Shown here in pieces: positions 54,941 through 63,475 of a DNA stretch of 64,000 nt. This stretch comes from Fibrobacter sp. (GTDB taxonomy: Bacteria; Fibrobacterota; Fibrobacteria; Fibrobacterales; Fibrobacteraceae): positions 1 to 64,000 of the forward strand of contig JAKSIL010000016.1 in NCBI GenBank assembly GCA_024398815.1, in the 5' to 3' direction. Position numbers and translations under genes: made by a program. A model generated the notes under the pieces. It was not told the DNA's origin and ran no database searches. It saw nothing but the letters and a program-made list of their open reading frames with translations. Every line of letters begins with the position of its first letter. Position 1 is the stretch's first letter.

Positions 54941-55621
54941 ATGAAAGAAAAACTAAAATTTCCAATTGTTGCGATATGCAGCTTACTCTGCCTGGATATT
55001 TTAGGATGCAGCCCAGAAGACATGGACGAGTTTTTGTGTTCCCCAAAAGTTGAAACCCTAGGCGATTTCCAAAAAAATTTCGGGAAATATGACTCGGGTG
55101 ATACCGTCATGTTTGAACATTCCAACGGATACAGCTTCAACATGGTCGTCGTGGAAGACAGCGTGTTCTATTTCAGTCCTTTTGGAACCTATGCGAGCAA
55201 GTTCGATATCCCTTGCAAGGATGCCGACAATGTTCCGACTGCCCACCAGATGCGTGAAGTGCTCCTTGAATCCGATTATCCGATGTACACCATCCAAATT
55301 AAAATGGCCCAGAAGGATTATGGTCGCGAAGGAATCGATATCACCTTCGGCCAGTACGAGTTTACCATTTACAAAGAAGATTTGGAAAGAAATCCCCTTG
55401 CGGACTCTATCGGTTCTTTGGAAATCAATGGCAAAAAATATGACGATGTCATTGCAACCAAGGGTAAAAAGGTTGTTTACGGGCAGGACGAAGACGACAG
55501 CGTCGTTTACAAATCCGTTGATTCGGAATCCAGGGTTTTCTACAACAAGAAAAAGGGAATCCTAAAAATAGAATTGGAAGATGGAAGTTTTATCGCCATC
55601 AACGAAATGGGAGGAAAGTAA
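54941..55621 (+). CDS. Lipoprotein, function unknown (paralogue of the next gene)
   Basis: 226 residues with a lipobox DILGC (Cys about 23). Residues 150-226 (SIGSLEINGKKYDDVIATKG ... FYNKKKGILKIELEDGSF) resemble the corresponding part of the next gene (KVNGTTYEDILVFDG ... FYYAANDGVVKVVSKNG). So the pair arose by duplication. AGGGG precedes the ATG. A T-rich spacer with the repeated phrase CAAAATTTT separates it from lexA, whose gene is divergent. No family was recognised. Confidence 0.78.
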   Translation: MKEKLKFPIVAICSLLCLDILGCSPEDMDEFLCSPKVETLGDFQKNFGKYDSGDTVMFEHSNGYSFNMVVVEDSVFYFSPFGTYASKFDIPCKDADNVPTAHQMREVLLESDYPMYTIQIKMAQKDYGREGIDITFGQYEFTIYKEDLERNPLADSIGSLEINGKKYDDVIATKGKKVVYGQDEDDSVVYKSVDSESRVFYNKKKGILKIELEDGSFIAINEMGGK

Positions 55622-55622
55622 G

Positions 55623-56471
55623 ATGAAACGAATTTTATTCTTCTTGTCCTGCTTGTTCCTTGTGGCGTGTTCCGATTCAAGTTCAGAACCGAAAAGATCC
55701 ACTTTTTGTGCGGATGACCTGAATGCTTTTGTGGATGTCGATGGTGCGCTTGATAAGGATTCCGTCGTCTATTTCGCGGATACCATCGGTTTTACCGAGG
55801 TCATGCACCAGTTCGCAAAGGAATCCAAAAATCGTGGTGACGATTCGAGTTCCGCGTTGAGCTACAATAGTTTTTCGGAGACGATGTCCATGGATGTCTC
55901 CATGCGTATAGAGCCGTCTTTTGATGGCGGCGAAATCACTCTCGAGTGCGACTCCGAGCATGCACGGCCCATCTCGTTTAAATATTCGAAATTTCCGATA
56001 AGCAGCGAGGATTCCCTGCATCGTTTTACATTGGATTACGAGGAAAAAATCAAAGTCAATGGAACGACTTACGAAGATATTCTCGTCTTTGATGGCCTGG
56101 ACGGCGAAATGAGCGGTTGCAACTTGAAGAAGTTCTATTATGCCGCGAATGACGGCGTTGTAAAGGTGGTGAGCAAGAACGGGGTAGAGCTGAATCGCAT
56201 CAGTGCCGAGGAATTCGAGGCGATTGCCGATTCCGTCGCACAAATGATAGCAGATTCGCTTGCCAAGGCTATCGAGGATTCCATCGCCCAGGCTGTAGAA
56301 GATTCAATCGCCCAGGCGCTGGCCGATTCTATTCTTGCAGCAAATCCGCCTGCGGAGTCTGATGGTTCGTCCGATGAAACCGACGAAAAAATCGACAACC
56401 TTGTCGACTGCGTCAAGGACGCCTATTCGTCCGATAAGCTTTCGAATTTTGCCAAGTGTATTTCTTGGTAA
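55623..56471 (+). CDS. Lipoprotein, function unknown, with coiled ADSIAQA-type repeats
   Basis: 282 residues. Signal peptide with lipobox LVAC (Cys about 16) followed by Ser-rich SDSSSEPKRS, a usual lipoprotein linker. The middle is related to the preceding gene. Residues 200-245 repeat the pattern IADSxAxAIEDSIAQAVEDS, predicted to be a helical coil. Two Cys near the C-terminus (LVDCVKD, FAKCISW) could pair. ATG 55623 is chosen because it begins the signal and AGGAAAGTAAG precedes it. Confidence 0.78.
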   Translation: MKRILFFLSCLFLVACSDSSSEPKRSTFCADDLNAFVDVDGALDKDSVVYFADTIGFTEVMHQFAKESKNRGDDSSSALSYNSFSETMSMDVSMRIEPSFDGGEITLECDSEHARPISFKYSKFPISSEDSLHRFTLDYEEKIKVNGTTYEDILVFDGLDGEMSGCNLKKFYYAANDGVVKVVSKNGVELNRISAEEFEAIADSVAQMIADSLAKAIEDSIAQAVEDSIAQALADSILAANPPAESDGSSDETDEKIDNLVDCVKDAYSSDKLSNFAKCISW

Positions 56472-56479
56472 AAATTTTT

Positions 56480-56512
56480 GCCGCAGGCGTGTAGAACGTC
56501 TGCGTTTTTTTA
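56480..56512. terminator. Terminator after the lipoprotein pair
   Basis: CGCAGGCG-TGTAGAA-CGTCTGCG with one wobble pair, followed by T7. It borders the end of pgpA on the opposite strand. Confidence 0.75.
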
Positions 56513-57079
56513 TAATGCGAGAGTAAGGGCGGCAAGCAGTATGCCTGCGTAGATTCCGCCGAGTAAATCGTCTGCCATTACGCCCCATGCGCCGGGGAAA
56601 CTTTCAAATTTATGGATTCCGAGAGGCTTTAAAATATCGAAAAAGCGGAACAGCCCAAAGCCTACGGCCAATAGCCACGGCTGTGCAAGGAGCGTCGCGG
56701 GAGCCACAAACGCGAACGCCATGAAGATTCCGCAGACTTCGTCAATCACGATCCAGCCCGGGTCTTCGGTTTTGGTGTCGTCCATGGCCTTTTTCACGAA
56801 CGGAATGGCCGCGAAGAATACGATAATGGCGGCGAGCAAAAAGCAGGAGTTGAATGCGAAATTTTCGATTTGGAAAGTTGCGAAATCGGCTTTGCTAAAA
56901 AGTATAGCCATGGGGTAGGCGACAATCGCTGCGGCTAGGCTTCCCATGGTGCCGGGAGCCTTCGGGCTCATTCCCGAACCGAAGAACGTGCAAACCATCG
57001 TCGAAATAAAATCTGTACCGCGCCATTGGTGAGGGACGCGTTCTTTGCCATATTTTTCTTTGAGTTCTTCTTTGTTCAT
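56510..57079 (-). CDS. pgpA: Phosphatidylglycerophosphatase A
   Basis: 189-residue membrane protein that removes the phosphate from phosphatidylglycerophosphate to give phosphatidylglycerol, the lipid donor for Lgt. Family features: FGSGMSPKAPGTMGSLAA near the start, DPGWIVIDEVCG and ADDLLGGIYAG near the end, and four membrane segments. It starts three bases after hflX. Confidence 0.93.
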   Translation of the reverse strand: MNKEELKEKYGKERVPHQWRGTDFISTMVCTFFGSGMSPKAPGTMGSLAAAIVAYPMAILFSKADFATFQIENFAFNSCFLLAAIIVFFAAIPFVKKAMDDTKTEDPGWIVIDEVCGIFMAFAFVAPATLLAQPWLLAVGFGLFRFFDILKPLGIHKFESFPGAWGVMADDLLGGIYAGILLAALTLAL

Positions 57080-57082
57080 CGG

Positions 57083-58414
57083 TCAGTTCCCTTCGATTTC
57101 GTAGATTCCTGGTTCTCGCCAGTTTTCGTCGCGGTTGCTGTTGAAACTTTTGTCGTTGACGCTCTCGGCGGGGTGCAGCGGCCACGGCGATTCCACGACT
57201 TCCTTGATTTTGGCGGCTTCGTTTTCGCGCTTCTTTTTCCAGCGTTCCAACTGTTCCTTGAAGGCGGCGCGAAGGCGTTCCATGCCGATGTTTTCCTTGG
57301 CGCTGATTTGAATCGCTTCCGGGTAGTTCTGCAGAAGTTCCGTGCGGCGGGCTTCGTCTGCGATTTCCACTTTGTTGAACACGCGGAGGCGAGGCGTTTC
57401 CTTGTCTATAATGCCTTCGAGCGTCTTGTGCGTGACTTCCAAGTGCTCGCGGTAATCCGGGGCGCTTCCGTCGACGACTTCGAGGATGCAATCTGCGTGG
57501 GCGGCGACTCCGAGCGTACTCTTGAACGTTTCAATCAAGTTGTGGGGGAGCTTGCGGATGAACCCGACCGTGTCTGAAAGGATGATGTTTTCGCCGTCCA
57601 AAAAGAGTTTGCGCGTAGTGCTGTCAAGTGTTGCAAACAGTTTGTCTTCAACGTAGACACTTGCGCCCGTGAGGCGGTTCGTGAGCGTCGATTTCCCGGC
57701 GTTCGTGTAACCTACGATGCCCACCTGGAAAATGTTGTTGCGGTTGTCGGCCTGGCTTTCGCGGGCGTCCTCGATTTTTTCCAGTTTCTTCTTGAGTTCC
57801 TGAATGCGTTTGCGAATCATGCGTCGGTCGGTTTCGAGCTGAGTTTCGCCAGGCCCCTTCGTTCCGATACCGCCGTTATGTTGTCTGCACAAGTGCGTCC
57901 AGGCACCCGTAAGGCGCGGCATCATGTATTGCAACTGCGCCACTTCCACCATCAGGCGGCTTTCCGCCGTGACGGCGTGCTTTGCGAAAATGTCGAGAAT
58001 CAGGCCCGTGCGGTCGAGCACTTTGATGCCCGGCATGCGCTGTTCCAGATTGCGCACCTGCGAACCCGAAAGGTCGTCGTCGAAAACGACCATTTTTGCG
58101 TTGTCTTCTTCCAGGGCGTGTTTGACTTCGTTCACCTTGCCTTCGCCGATGAGCGTTGCCGGGCTGAAGTTCTGCACCCTTTGCAAAAAACTGCGCGTCA
58201 CAAGTGCGCCTGCGGTTTCGGCGAGTCGCCCAAGTTCCGCGAGTTGTTCGCTTGCAAGCCAAGGGCGTACCTTTGGGGTGGAAATTCCGACGAGAATGCA
58301 ACGTTCTTTTTGCGTCTTGTTTTCCTTGAGGCCACGGTCACCGCGTTCACTGTCCTGTCCACGGTTAAATTCCAGGGCGTTTCCTCGATTTCTCTGGTTG
58401 TCTTGCCTACGCAC
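57083..58414 (-). CDS. hflX: Ribosome-associated GTPase HflX
   Basis: 443 residues. N-terminal HflX domain (LGRLAETAGALVT, GEGKVNEV), then the glycine-rich GGIGTKGPGETQLETDRR and the GTPase domain with P-loop GYTNAGKST, DTVGFI and NKVE. It splits stalled 70S ribosomes. The start is GTG, eight bases after AAGGA. A charged, Arg/Asn-rich N-terminal tail (about 1-35) precedes the conserved part. Operon with pgpA and probably the small upstream frame. Confidence 0.94.
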   Translation of the reverse strand: MRRQDNQRNRGNALEFNRGQDSERGDRGLKENKTQKERCILVGISTPKVRPWLASEQLAELGRLAETAGALVTRSFLQRVQNFSPATLIGEGKVNEVKHALEEDNAKMVVFDDDLSGSQVRNLEQRMPGIKVLDRTGLILDIFAKHAVTAESRLMVEVAQLQYMMPRLTGAWTHLCRQHNGGIGTKGPGETQLETDRRMIRKRIQELKKKLEKIEDARESQADNRNNIFQVGIVGYTNAGKSTLTNRLTGASVYVEDKLFATLDSTTRKLFLDGENIILSDTVGFIRKLPHNLIETFKSTLGVAAHADCILEVVDGSAPDYREHLEVTHKTLEGIIDKETPRLRVFNKVEIADEARRTELLQNYPEAIQISAKENIGMERLRAAFKEQLERWKKKRENEAAKIKEVVESPWPLHPAESVNDKSFNSNRDENWREPGIYEIEGN

Positions 58415-58427
58415 TAAAAAATCCTTA

Positions 58428-58589
58428 TTACTTGTCGTTCCCGCTGACCTTCAAAAACCAATAGTCTTCGCTATTGATGGAACTTGCATTCAGAATCGGG
58501 TCGTTGGCCAGGTCTTGTGCCGCCTTGTTCTGGGATTCATTCTGGGGTACTTCACCCGTGGATTCTTCTTTGTTTTCTTTTTTGAGCAT
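58428..58589 (-). CDS. Small acidic protein upstream of hflX
   Basis: A 53-residue frame: MLKKENKEESTGEVPQ..., rich in Glu, Asn and Gln and ending EDYWFLKVSGNDK. It lies 13 bases ahead of the hflX GTG, in the same direction. It has no visible ribosome site and no known relative, so it is a candidate only. The 58590-58691 stretch around it carries the promoter of the next gene. Confidence 0.4.
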   Translation of the reverse strand: MLKKENKEESTGEVPQNESQNKAAQDLANDPILNASSINSEDYWFLKVSGNDK

Positions 58590-58691
58590 GCGTTTAATAT
58601 AAAAATATGGGAAAATAATTTTGAAACTCTTGGTTTAAAAATGCGCTTATGCCGTATGGTATTTTTTTATATTACCGATATAGAGGAATTT

Positions 58692-59891
58692 ATGCAACCT
58701 TTAAGTTCTCGTACTTCGACTTTTACAGATTCTGTTATTCGCCGCATGACGCGCATTGCAAACGCATGCGGTGCTATTAATCTTTCGCAGGGTTTCCCTG
58801 ATTTCGATCCGCCCAAGGCTTTGACCGACCGCCTTTCGCAAGTGGCTCTTTCTGGCCCGCATCAGTATGCGATTACGTTCGGGGCACAGAACTTTCGCGA
58901 GGCTTTGAGCGACAAGCAGGCGCATTTTAGCGGCCTCCGCTACGACCCGCAAAAGGAAATGGTCGTGACCTGCGGCAGTACCGAAGCCATGATGGCGGCG
59001 ATGATGTCTGTCTGCAACCCTGGCGAGAAGGTGGTGCTGTTTTCTCCGTTTTACGAGAACTATTCCGCCGATACGATTCTGTGCGGTGCGACTCCCGTTT
59101 ATGTGCCGCTTTCGCCTGATGACTTGAGTTTTGATGCGAATGTTCTGGAAGACGCGATGAAGCAGCCGGGCGTGAAGGCGCTTGTGCTTTGCAATCCGGC
59201 GAATCCGAGCGGGAAGGTCTTTACCCGCGAAGAACTTTCCGTGATTGCGTCTTTAGCCGTGAAGTACGACTTGTACGTGATTACCGACGAGGTTTACGAG
59301 CATATCGTTTTTGCTCCGCATAAGCACACGTACATTGCAACACTTCCGGGAATGTTCGAACGCACTATCGAGTGCAGCAGTTTGAGCAAGACTTATTCCA
59401 TTACCGGTTGGCGCTTGGGTTATGTGCTCGCTTGCGAATCGATTATGGAACGCGTCAAGAAGGTGCACGACTTTTTGACGGTGGGCGCAGCTGCACCTCT
59501 TATGGAAGCTGCAGTGACGGCTCTCCGTTTTGACGATGCGTACTATGCCGAATTGCAGGCGCATTATACGCACATGAAGAATTTGTTTGTAAACGGCCTT
59601 CGTGATCTGGGGCTCCGCTTTACGGAACCGCAGGGCGCTTACTTTGTCTTGATTGACATTGGTGATTTCGGCTATGGAAAGCGTTCAGCCGACTGGACGA
59701 ACGATGCGGACCTTCCGGACGCAAAATTCTGCAAGGACATGGCCGAAAAAGTGGGCGTTGCTGCCGTACCCGGCTCCAGTTTCTTCCGCGAGCCTGTGGA
59801 TCACCTGATTCGCCTTCACTTCGCGAAAAAGGACGATACTCTGAACGACGCGCTGAACCGCCTTGAAAATTTGAAGAAACTCAAGAAATAG
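58692..59891 (+). CDS. PLP-dependent class I/II aminotransferase
   Basis: 399 residues. PLP-binding K233 lies in SSLSKTYSITGWRLGY; other features are NLSQGFPDFDPP, CGSTEAMMAAMMS, CNPANPSGKVF and DEVYEHIVF. It resembles methionine or kynurenine aminotransferases (YbdL-like) and glutamine transaminase K. Exact substrate is not decided. GAGGAATTT precedes the ATG. The open frame extends upstream but the extension is antisense to hflX and rejected. Confidence 0.9.
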   Translation: MQPLSSRTSTFTDSVIRRMTRIANACGAINLSQGFPDFDPPKALTDRLSQVALSGPHQYAITFGAQNFREALSDKQAHFSGLRYDPQKEMVVTCGSTEAMMAAMMSVCNPGEKVVLFSPFYENYSADTILCGATPVYVPLSPDDLSFDANVLEDAMKQPGVKALVLCNPANPSGKVFTREELSVIASLAVKYDLYVITDEVYEHIVFAPHKHTYIATLPGMFERTIECSSLSKTYSITGWRLGYVLACESIMERVKKVHDFLTVGAAAPLMEAAVTALRFDDAYYAELQAHYTHMKNLFVNGLRDLGLRFTEPQGAYFVLIDIGDFGYGKRSADWTNDADLPDAKFCKDMAEKVGVAAVPGSSFFREPVDHLIRLHFAKKDDTLNDALNRLENLKKLKK

Positions 59892-59944
59892 TTTTAGAAC
59901 AGGCCTTGTCTAAATCGATGAATTTTCTGTTTGAAAACTATTTC

Positions 59945-59950
59945 TATATT
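59945..59950 (+). promoter_or_regulatory. TATATT box close to the permease start
   Basis: TATATT ends eight bases before the ATG at 59959. No convincing -35 sits 17 bases upstream. If used, the mRNA would have a leader of only about two bases. Confidence 0.35.
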
Positions 59951-59958
59951 GCCGAAAG

Positions 59959-61038
59959 ATGAAATTTCGCCTTTCTACAGAGACCTTGAACCGCATGAAG
60001 CGCTTCCGCAAGAACAAGCGGGCGTTTTGGTCGCTTCTGGTGCTCGTGGTGGCGTATTTGCTCAGCCTTACGAGCCCGTGGACGGTGAACGACGAGCCGC
60101 TTTACCTGAGTTACGGCGGCAAGAGTTACTTCCCGGCGTTTGCGCGGTACAGCGAGGCTGACTTTGGCGGCGAGTACCAGACGGAACCCGATTACACATT
60201 GCTTTTGGCCGATGCCCGCGAATGTGAACAGGACGCTCTCGACGGCTTCCCGCGTGCGGGCGGTTGCCCGGAGGCCTGGGCGATTATGCCGCCTATTGCG
60301 CACGATCCGCTTAAAGCCGATTTGGATAATGATGGCACGCCACCTTTTGCGCCGAGCGCCAAGCATTGGCTCGGTACCGATAGCAATGGTCGCGATGTGC
60401 TTTCTCGCTTGATTCACGGGTTCCGCATCTGCATCAGTTTCAGTTTGCTTTTGACGGTTCTCGGGACGTTTCTGGGTATTGTCATCGGCGGCATCCAGGG
60501 CTACCTCGGTAAGTTCTGGGATACGGGCATGCAGCGCATGATTGAAATCTGGTCGTCGCTCCCGATGCTTTATGTGGTGATTCTTATCGGCAGCATTTAC
60601 GGCCGCAGTTTCTGGCTTTTGATTTTGATTATGGCTGCGTTCAACTGGATTTCGCTCAGTTACTACATGCGCGCGGAATTCCTGAAATTGCACGACATGA
60701 CTTATGTGCAGTCGGCGAAGGTTTTGGGCATGGGGCATCGCCACATCTTTTTCAAGGAAATCTTGCCGAACGCCATGACGCCCGTGGTGACGCTTTTCCC
60801 GTTCACGCTTATCGGCGGAATCGGAAGCCTGACTTCGTTGGACTTCCTTGGATTTGGCCTGCAGCCGCCTACGCCCAGTTGGGGTGAACTTATGAGCCAA
60901 GGGCTCAATAATTTGTATGCTCCGTGGATTTCCGTGAGCACCGTGGCGGCCTTGTTTGTGACGCTTTTGCTCACGACGTTCGTCGGCGAAGGTGTGCGGG
61001 ACGCCATGGATCCCAAATCGGGGGATAGATATGTATAA
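59959..61038 (+). CDS. Peptide ABC transporter permease, YejE/OppC-like
   Basis: 359 residues. One membrane helix at about 25-45, a long periplasmic loop (about 46-140), and the binding-protein-dependent transport domain with HWLGTDSNGRDVLSRLIHGFR, four or five helices and the EAA-like loop (AKVLGMGHRHIFFKEILPNAM). It resembles YejE more than OppC because of the long loop. The partner permease (YejB/OppB), a binding protein and a second ATPase are not in the window. Its ATG has a -10 box only eight bases upstream. Confidence 0.9.
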   Translation: MKFRLSTETLNRMKRFRKNKRAFWSLLVLVVAYLLSLTSPWTVNDEPLYLSYGGKSYFPAFARYSEADFGGEYQTEPDYTLLLADARECEQDALDGFPRAGGCPEAWAIMPPIAHDPLKADLDNDGTPPFAPSAKHWLGTDSNGRDVLSRLIHGFRICISFSLLLTVLGTFLGIVIGGIQGYLGKFWDTGMQRMIEIWSSLPMLYVVILIGSIYGRSFWLLILIMAAFNWISLSYYMRAEFLKLHDMTYVQSAKVLGMGHRHIFFKEILPNAMTPVVTLFPFTLIGGIGSLTSLDFLGFGLQPPTPSWGELMSQGLNNLYAPWISVSTVAALFVTLLLTTFVGEGVRDAMDPKSGDRYV

Positions 61039-61100
61039 GGTCGCTCGCAGGCTCGCTTTGAGGAATGAGGTCGCTCGCAGGCTCGCTTTGAGGCTTGAGG
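61039..61100. repeat. 30-bp tandem repeat with heptamer character
   Basis: Two units starting GGTCGCTCGCAGG at 61039 and 61069. The tails contain TTTGAGG, AATGAGG and TTTGAGG, CTTGAGG in 7-base steps. It lies between the permease and patatin genes. Confidence 0.75.
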
Positions 61101-61140
61101 TTAAATAAGGCGCTTCGCGCAGAGATAAGGGAAATTTGTT

Positions 61141-62022
61141 GTGGATTGCAAAAGTGAAAATCGAATGAAAAAAGGTCTCGTGCTTGAAGGTGGTGCGATG
61201 CGTGGTTTGTTCACCTGCGGTGTTCTCGACGTGTTCATGGAGCAGGGAATTGAATTCGATGGTGCCGTGGGCGTTTCGGCCGGAGCCTGCTTTGGCTGCA
61301 ACATCAAGTCCCGCCAGCCGGGTCGAGCCCTTCGTTACAACCTTCGCTTTGCAAACGACAAACGCTACTGCAGTGTGCAATCGCTCCTCAAGACGGGCAA
61401 CATGTACAATGCCGACTTTTGCTACAGGGCTATTCCCGATGAACTGGACTTGTTTGATTACGAGGCGTTGAAAGCGAATCCGATGGAATTCTACATGGCC
61501 GCTACTGACATCGTTGCGGGCAAGCCGGTCTATGTGAAACTTACCGACGGAAACCGTAAGGAATTGGAATGGATGCGTGCATCCGCTTCGATGCCGCTGG
61601 TTTCGAAACCAGTCGAAATTGATGGCGGTCTGTATCTCGATGGAGGCATGACGGATTCCATTCCGCTTTCGTTCATGGAAAGTGTCGGTTACAAGCGTAA
61701 TGTGGTCGTTTTGACGCAGCCGCGTTCGTACGAGAAGACTCCGAACAAGTTAATGTGGCTCATGCGCATTTTGCTTCGCAAGTATCCGAAACTTTTGGAT
61801 GCGATGGCCAATCGCCACAATATGTACAACGACGAAACCCGCTATGTTTTTGAACAGGAAAAGCAGGGGAGTGTCCTTGTACTTTGCCCCGAAGAACCGC
61901 TTGGAATCAGCCGTACCGAAAAGAATACTGCCGAACTCCAGCGTGTTTACGATATGGGCCGCAAGTTGGCTCTTGACCGCTTAGAAGAAATCAAGAAATT
62001 CCTGGCGGGTAGCAATGAATAG
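61141..62022 (+). CDS. Patatin-like phospholipase
   Basis: 293 residues. Motifs: LEGGAMRGLFTCG (oxyanion hole), GVSAGACFG with the nucleophilic Ser, and LDGGMTDSIP with the catalytic Asp. It is a second member of the family of the gene at 40258, with similar length and layout, and is close to the YjjU-type group. The start is GTG, 61141; an ATG at 61165 begins the conserved part. It overlaps the ATPase gene that follows by eight bases. Confidence 0.88.
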   Translation: MDCKSENRMKKGLVLEGGAMRGLFTCGVLDVFMEQGIEFDGAVGVSAGACFGCNIKSRQPGRALRYNLRFANDKRYCSVQSLLKTGNMYNADFCYRAIPDELDLFDYEALKANPMEFYMAATDIVAGKPVYVKLTDGNRKELEWMRASASMPLVSKPVEIDGGLYLDGGMTDSIPLSFMESVGYKRNVVVLTQPRSYEKTPNKLMWLMRILLRKYPKLLDAMANRHNMYNDETRYVFEQEKQGSVLVLCPEEPLGISRTEKNTAELQRVYDMGRKLALDRLEEIKKFLAGSNE

Positions 62023-63145
62023 TACCGATAAAAATAATGCGGAATTGCAGGGCGCGAAAATGCCGGTTTTGTCGGTCTGCGATTTGTCGGTGGCGTTTGG
62101 TGGAAAATCCTCCACGAGACGGTGCTTCCCAAAATTTTGGAAAAAAGTAGAAGAGAAGACTCCGCTTGTCCAGGTGACGGACCGCGTTTCGTTCGATATT
62201 TATCCGGGTGAATTCTTTGCGTTGGTGGGCGAGTCGGGCTGCGGCAAGAGTGTGACCGCCATGAGCATTTTGCGTTTGTTGCCCTGGCCGAGTGCAAAAA
62301 TCGTGAGCGGTGAAGTGATGTTCGAGGCTCGAGGTACGAGGTTCGAGGAATCTAGTGTTGATCTCACGAAGATTCCGCTAGATGAATTGCAGAAGGTTCG
62401 CGGTTCCGAAATTGCCTGTATTTTCCAGGAACCTATGCAGGCCTTGAACCCTGTGGTGACTATAAAAAAACAGTTGCTCGAAGTTTTCAAGTTCGGGGTT
62501 TCTGACTGCGAAAACGGCGACACAGAATCGTGCGAAAATTGTGCCAAGGAACCGCTTGCGATTATTCGTGAACAGCTTTTGGCCGCGGGCTTCAAGGACC
62601 CGGACCGCGTTTTGGATTCCTACCCGCATGAACTTTCGGGCGGTATGCTCCAGCGCATTTGCATCGTGATGGCGCTTTTGCCGAAACCGAAACTCATCAT
62701 CGCCGACGAACCGACGACCGCTCTCGACGTGACCGTGCAAGCGCAAGTGCTCAAGGTTCTCAAACAACTTGCCGAAAAGACGGGGACTGCGGTGCTCCTC
62801 ATTACGCACAACATGGGCATTGTTTCCGAGTACGCGCATCGCGTCGCCGTGATGTATGCCGGGCGCATCGTGGAATGCGGTCCTGTGCGCGAAGTGATTG
62901 GCCATCCGATTCATCCGTACACGCAAGGTCTTTTGGCGGCAATCCCGGAAAGCCACAGCGAAATGCGCAACTTGCAGGCAATTCCTGGCTCCGTGCCGCA
63001 CCCGAAGGATTTCGTGGCGGGTTGCCGCTTTGCCGACCGCTGCTCGCGTTGCACAGCCGAATGCAAAAAAGAAACGCTCCCGCCGAAAGTTGGAAGCGCA
63101 GGACATTTCGCAAACTGCTTTAACGTCTTCGATCATACGCTCTGA
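62015..63145 (+). CDS. Peptide ABC transporter ATPase (OppD/DppD type)
   Basis: 376 residues. Walker A GESGCGKS (72-79), Q-loop FQEPMQALNPV, signature LSGGMLQR, Walker B LIIADEPTTALD, and a C-terminal oligopeptide-type region with Cys residues (CRFADRCSRCTAEC) as in OppD, where they bind an iron-sulfur or metal site. Its start ATGAATAG overlaps the patatin stop. An unusual insertion near residues 102-113 (FEARGTRFEESS) is coded by heptamer repeats. Confidence 0.92.
   Translation: MNSTDKNNAELQGAKMPVLSVCDLSVAFGGKSSTRRCFPKFWKKVEEKTPLVQVTDRVSFDIYPGEFFALVGESGCGKSVTAMSILRLLPWPSAKIVSGEVMFEARGTRFEESSVDLTKIPLDELQKVRGSEIACIFQEPMQALNPVVTIKKQLLEVFKFGVSDCENGDTESCENCAKEPLAIIREQLLAAGFKDPDRVLDSYPHELSGGMLQRICIVMALLPKPKLIIADEPTTALDVTVQAQVLKVLKQLAEKTGTAVLLITHNMGIVSEYAHRVAVMYAGRIVECGPVREVIGHPIHPYTQGLLAAIPESHSEMRNLQAIPGSVPHPKDFVAGCRFADRCSRCTAECKKETLPPKVGSAGHFANCFNVFDHTL
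62321..62355. repeat. Heptamer repeat inside a coding sequence
   Basis: TTCGAGG, CTCGAGG, TACGAGG, TTCGAGG, AATCTAG in exact 7-base register within the OppD-like gene, between the GEV-x-F strand and the DLTKIP segment. The reading frame is kept. Confidence 0.75.
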
Positions 63146-63189
63146 TTCCGGTTTTGAGGCACTAAAAAGTGCAAATAATTAAAAACAGG

Positions 63190-63434
63190 GGACCAAATAG
63201 AAAAAAATATTGATTTGGTCCTACGAATTGCAGATAAATTAATGTTATTTGGGCTTAAAAATTGTCTATGGCATGTTTTTGATGCTTTTTCGTCGGACCA
63301 AATCGTATAAAAATCCTTTTTTAGTCCGACTTAAAATGCCTGTTTACTCTTTTTTAAATTTTTTTAACGTAAAATTTATATACAAAGTAACAAAATGTGC
63401 GACCAAAATTAAAATAAATGTGAATTTGGTCGCA
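63190..63434. repeat. Three inverted repeats of the word GACCAAAT
   Basis: GGACCAAAT/ATTTGGTCC (63190-63221), GTCGGACCAAAT/TTTTAGTCCGAC (63292-63330) and TGCGACCAAAATT/AATTTGGTCGCA (63398-63434). They lie in the 330-base AT-rich gap between the ATPase gene and the truncated acyltransferase. Nothing else gene-like was seen there. Confidence 0.8.
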
Positions 63435-63475
63435 TGTTTTAACCAAAATCGCAATTTTTTATGTGCTCACGTGTT

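Noticed and set aside
57924..58691. N-terminal extension of the aminotransferase frame
   Set aside because: It is antisense to hflX, and the ribosome site, promoter and homology all start at 58692.
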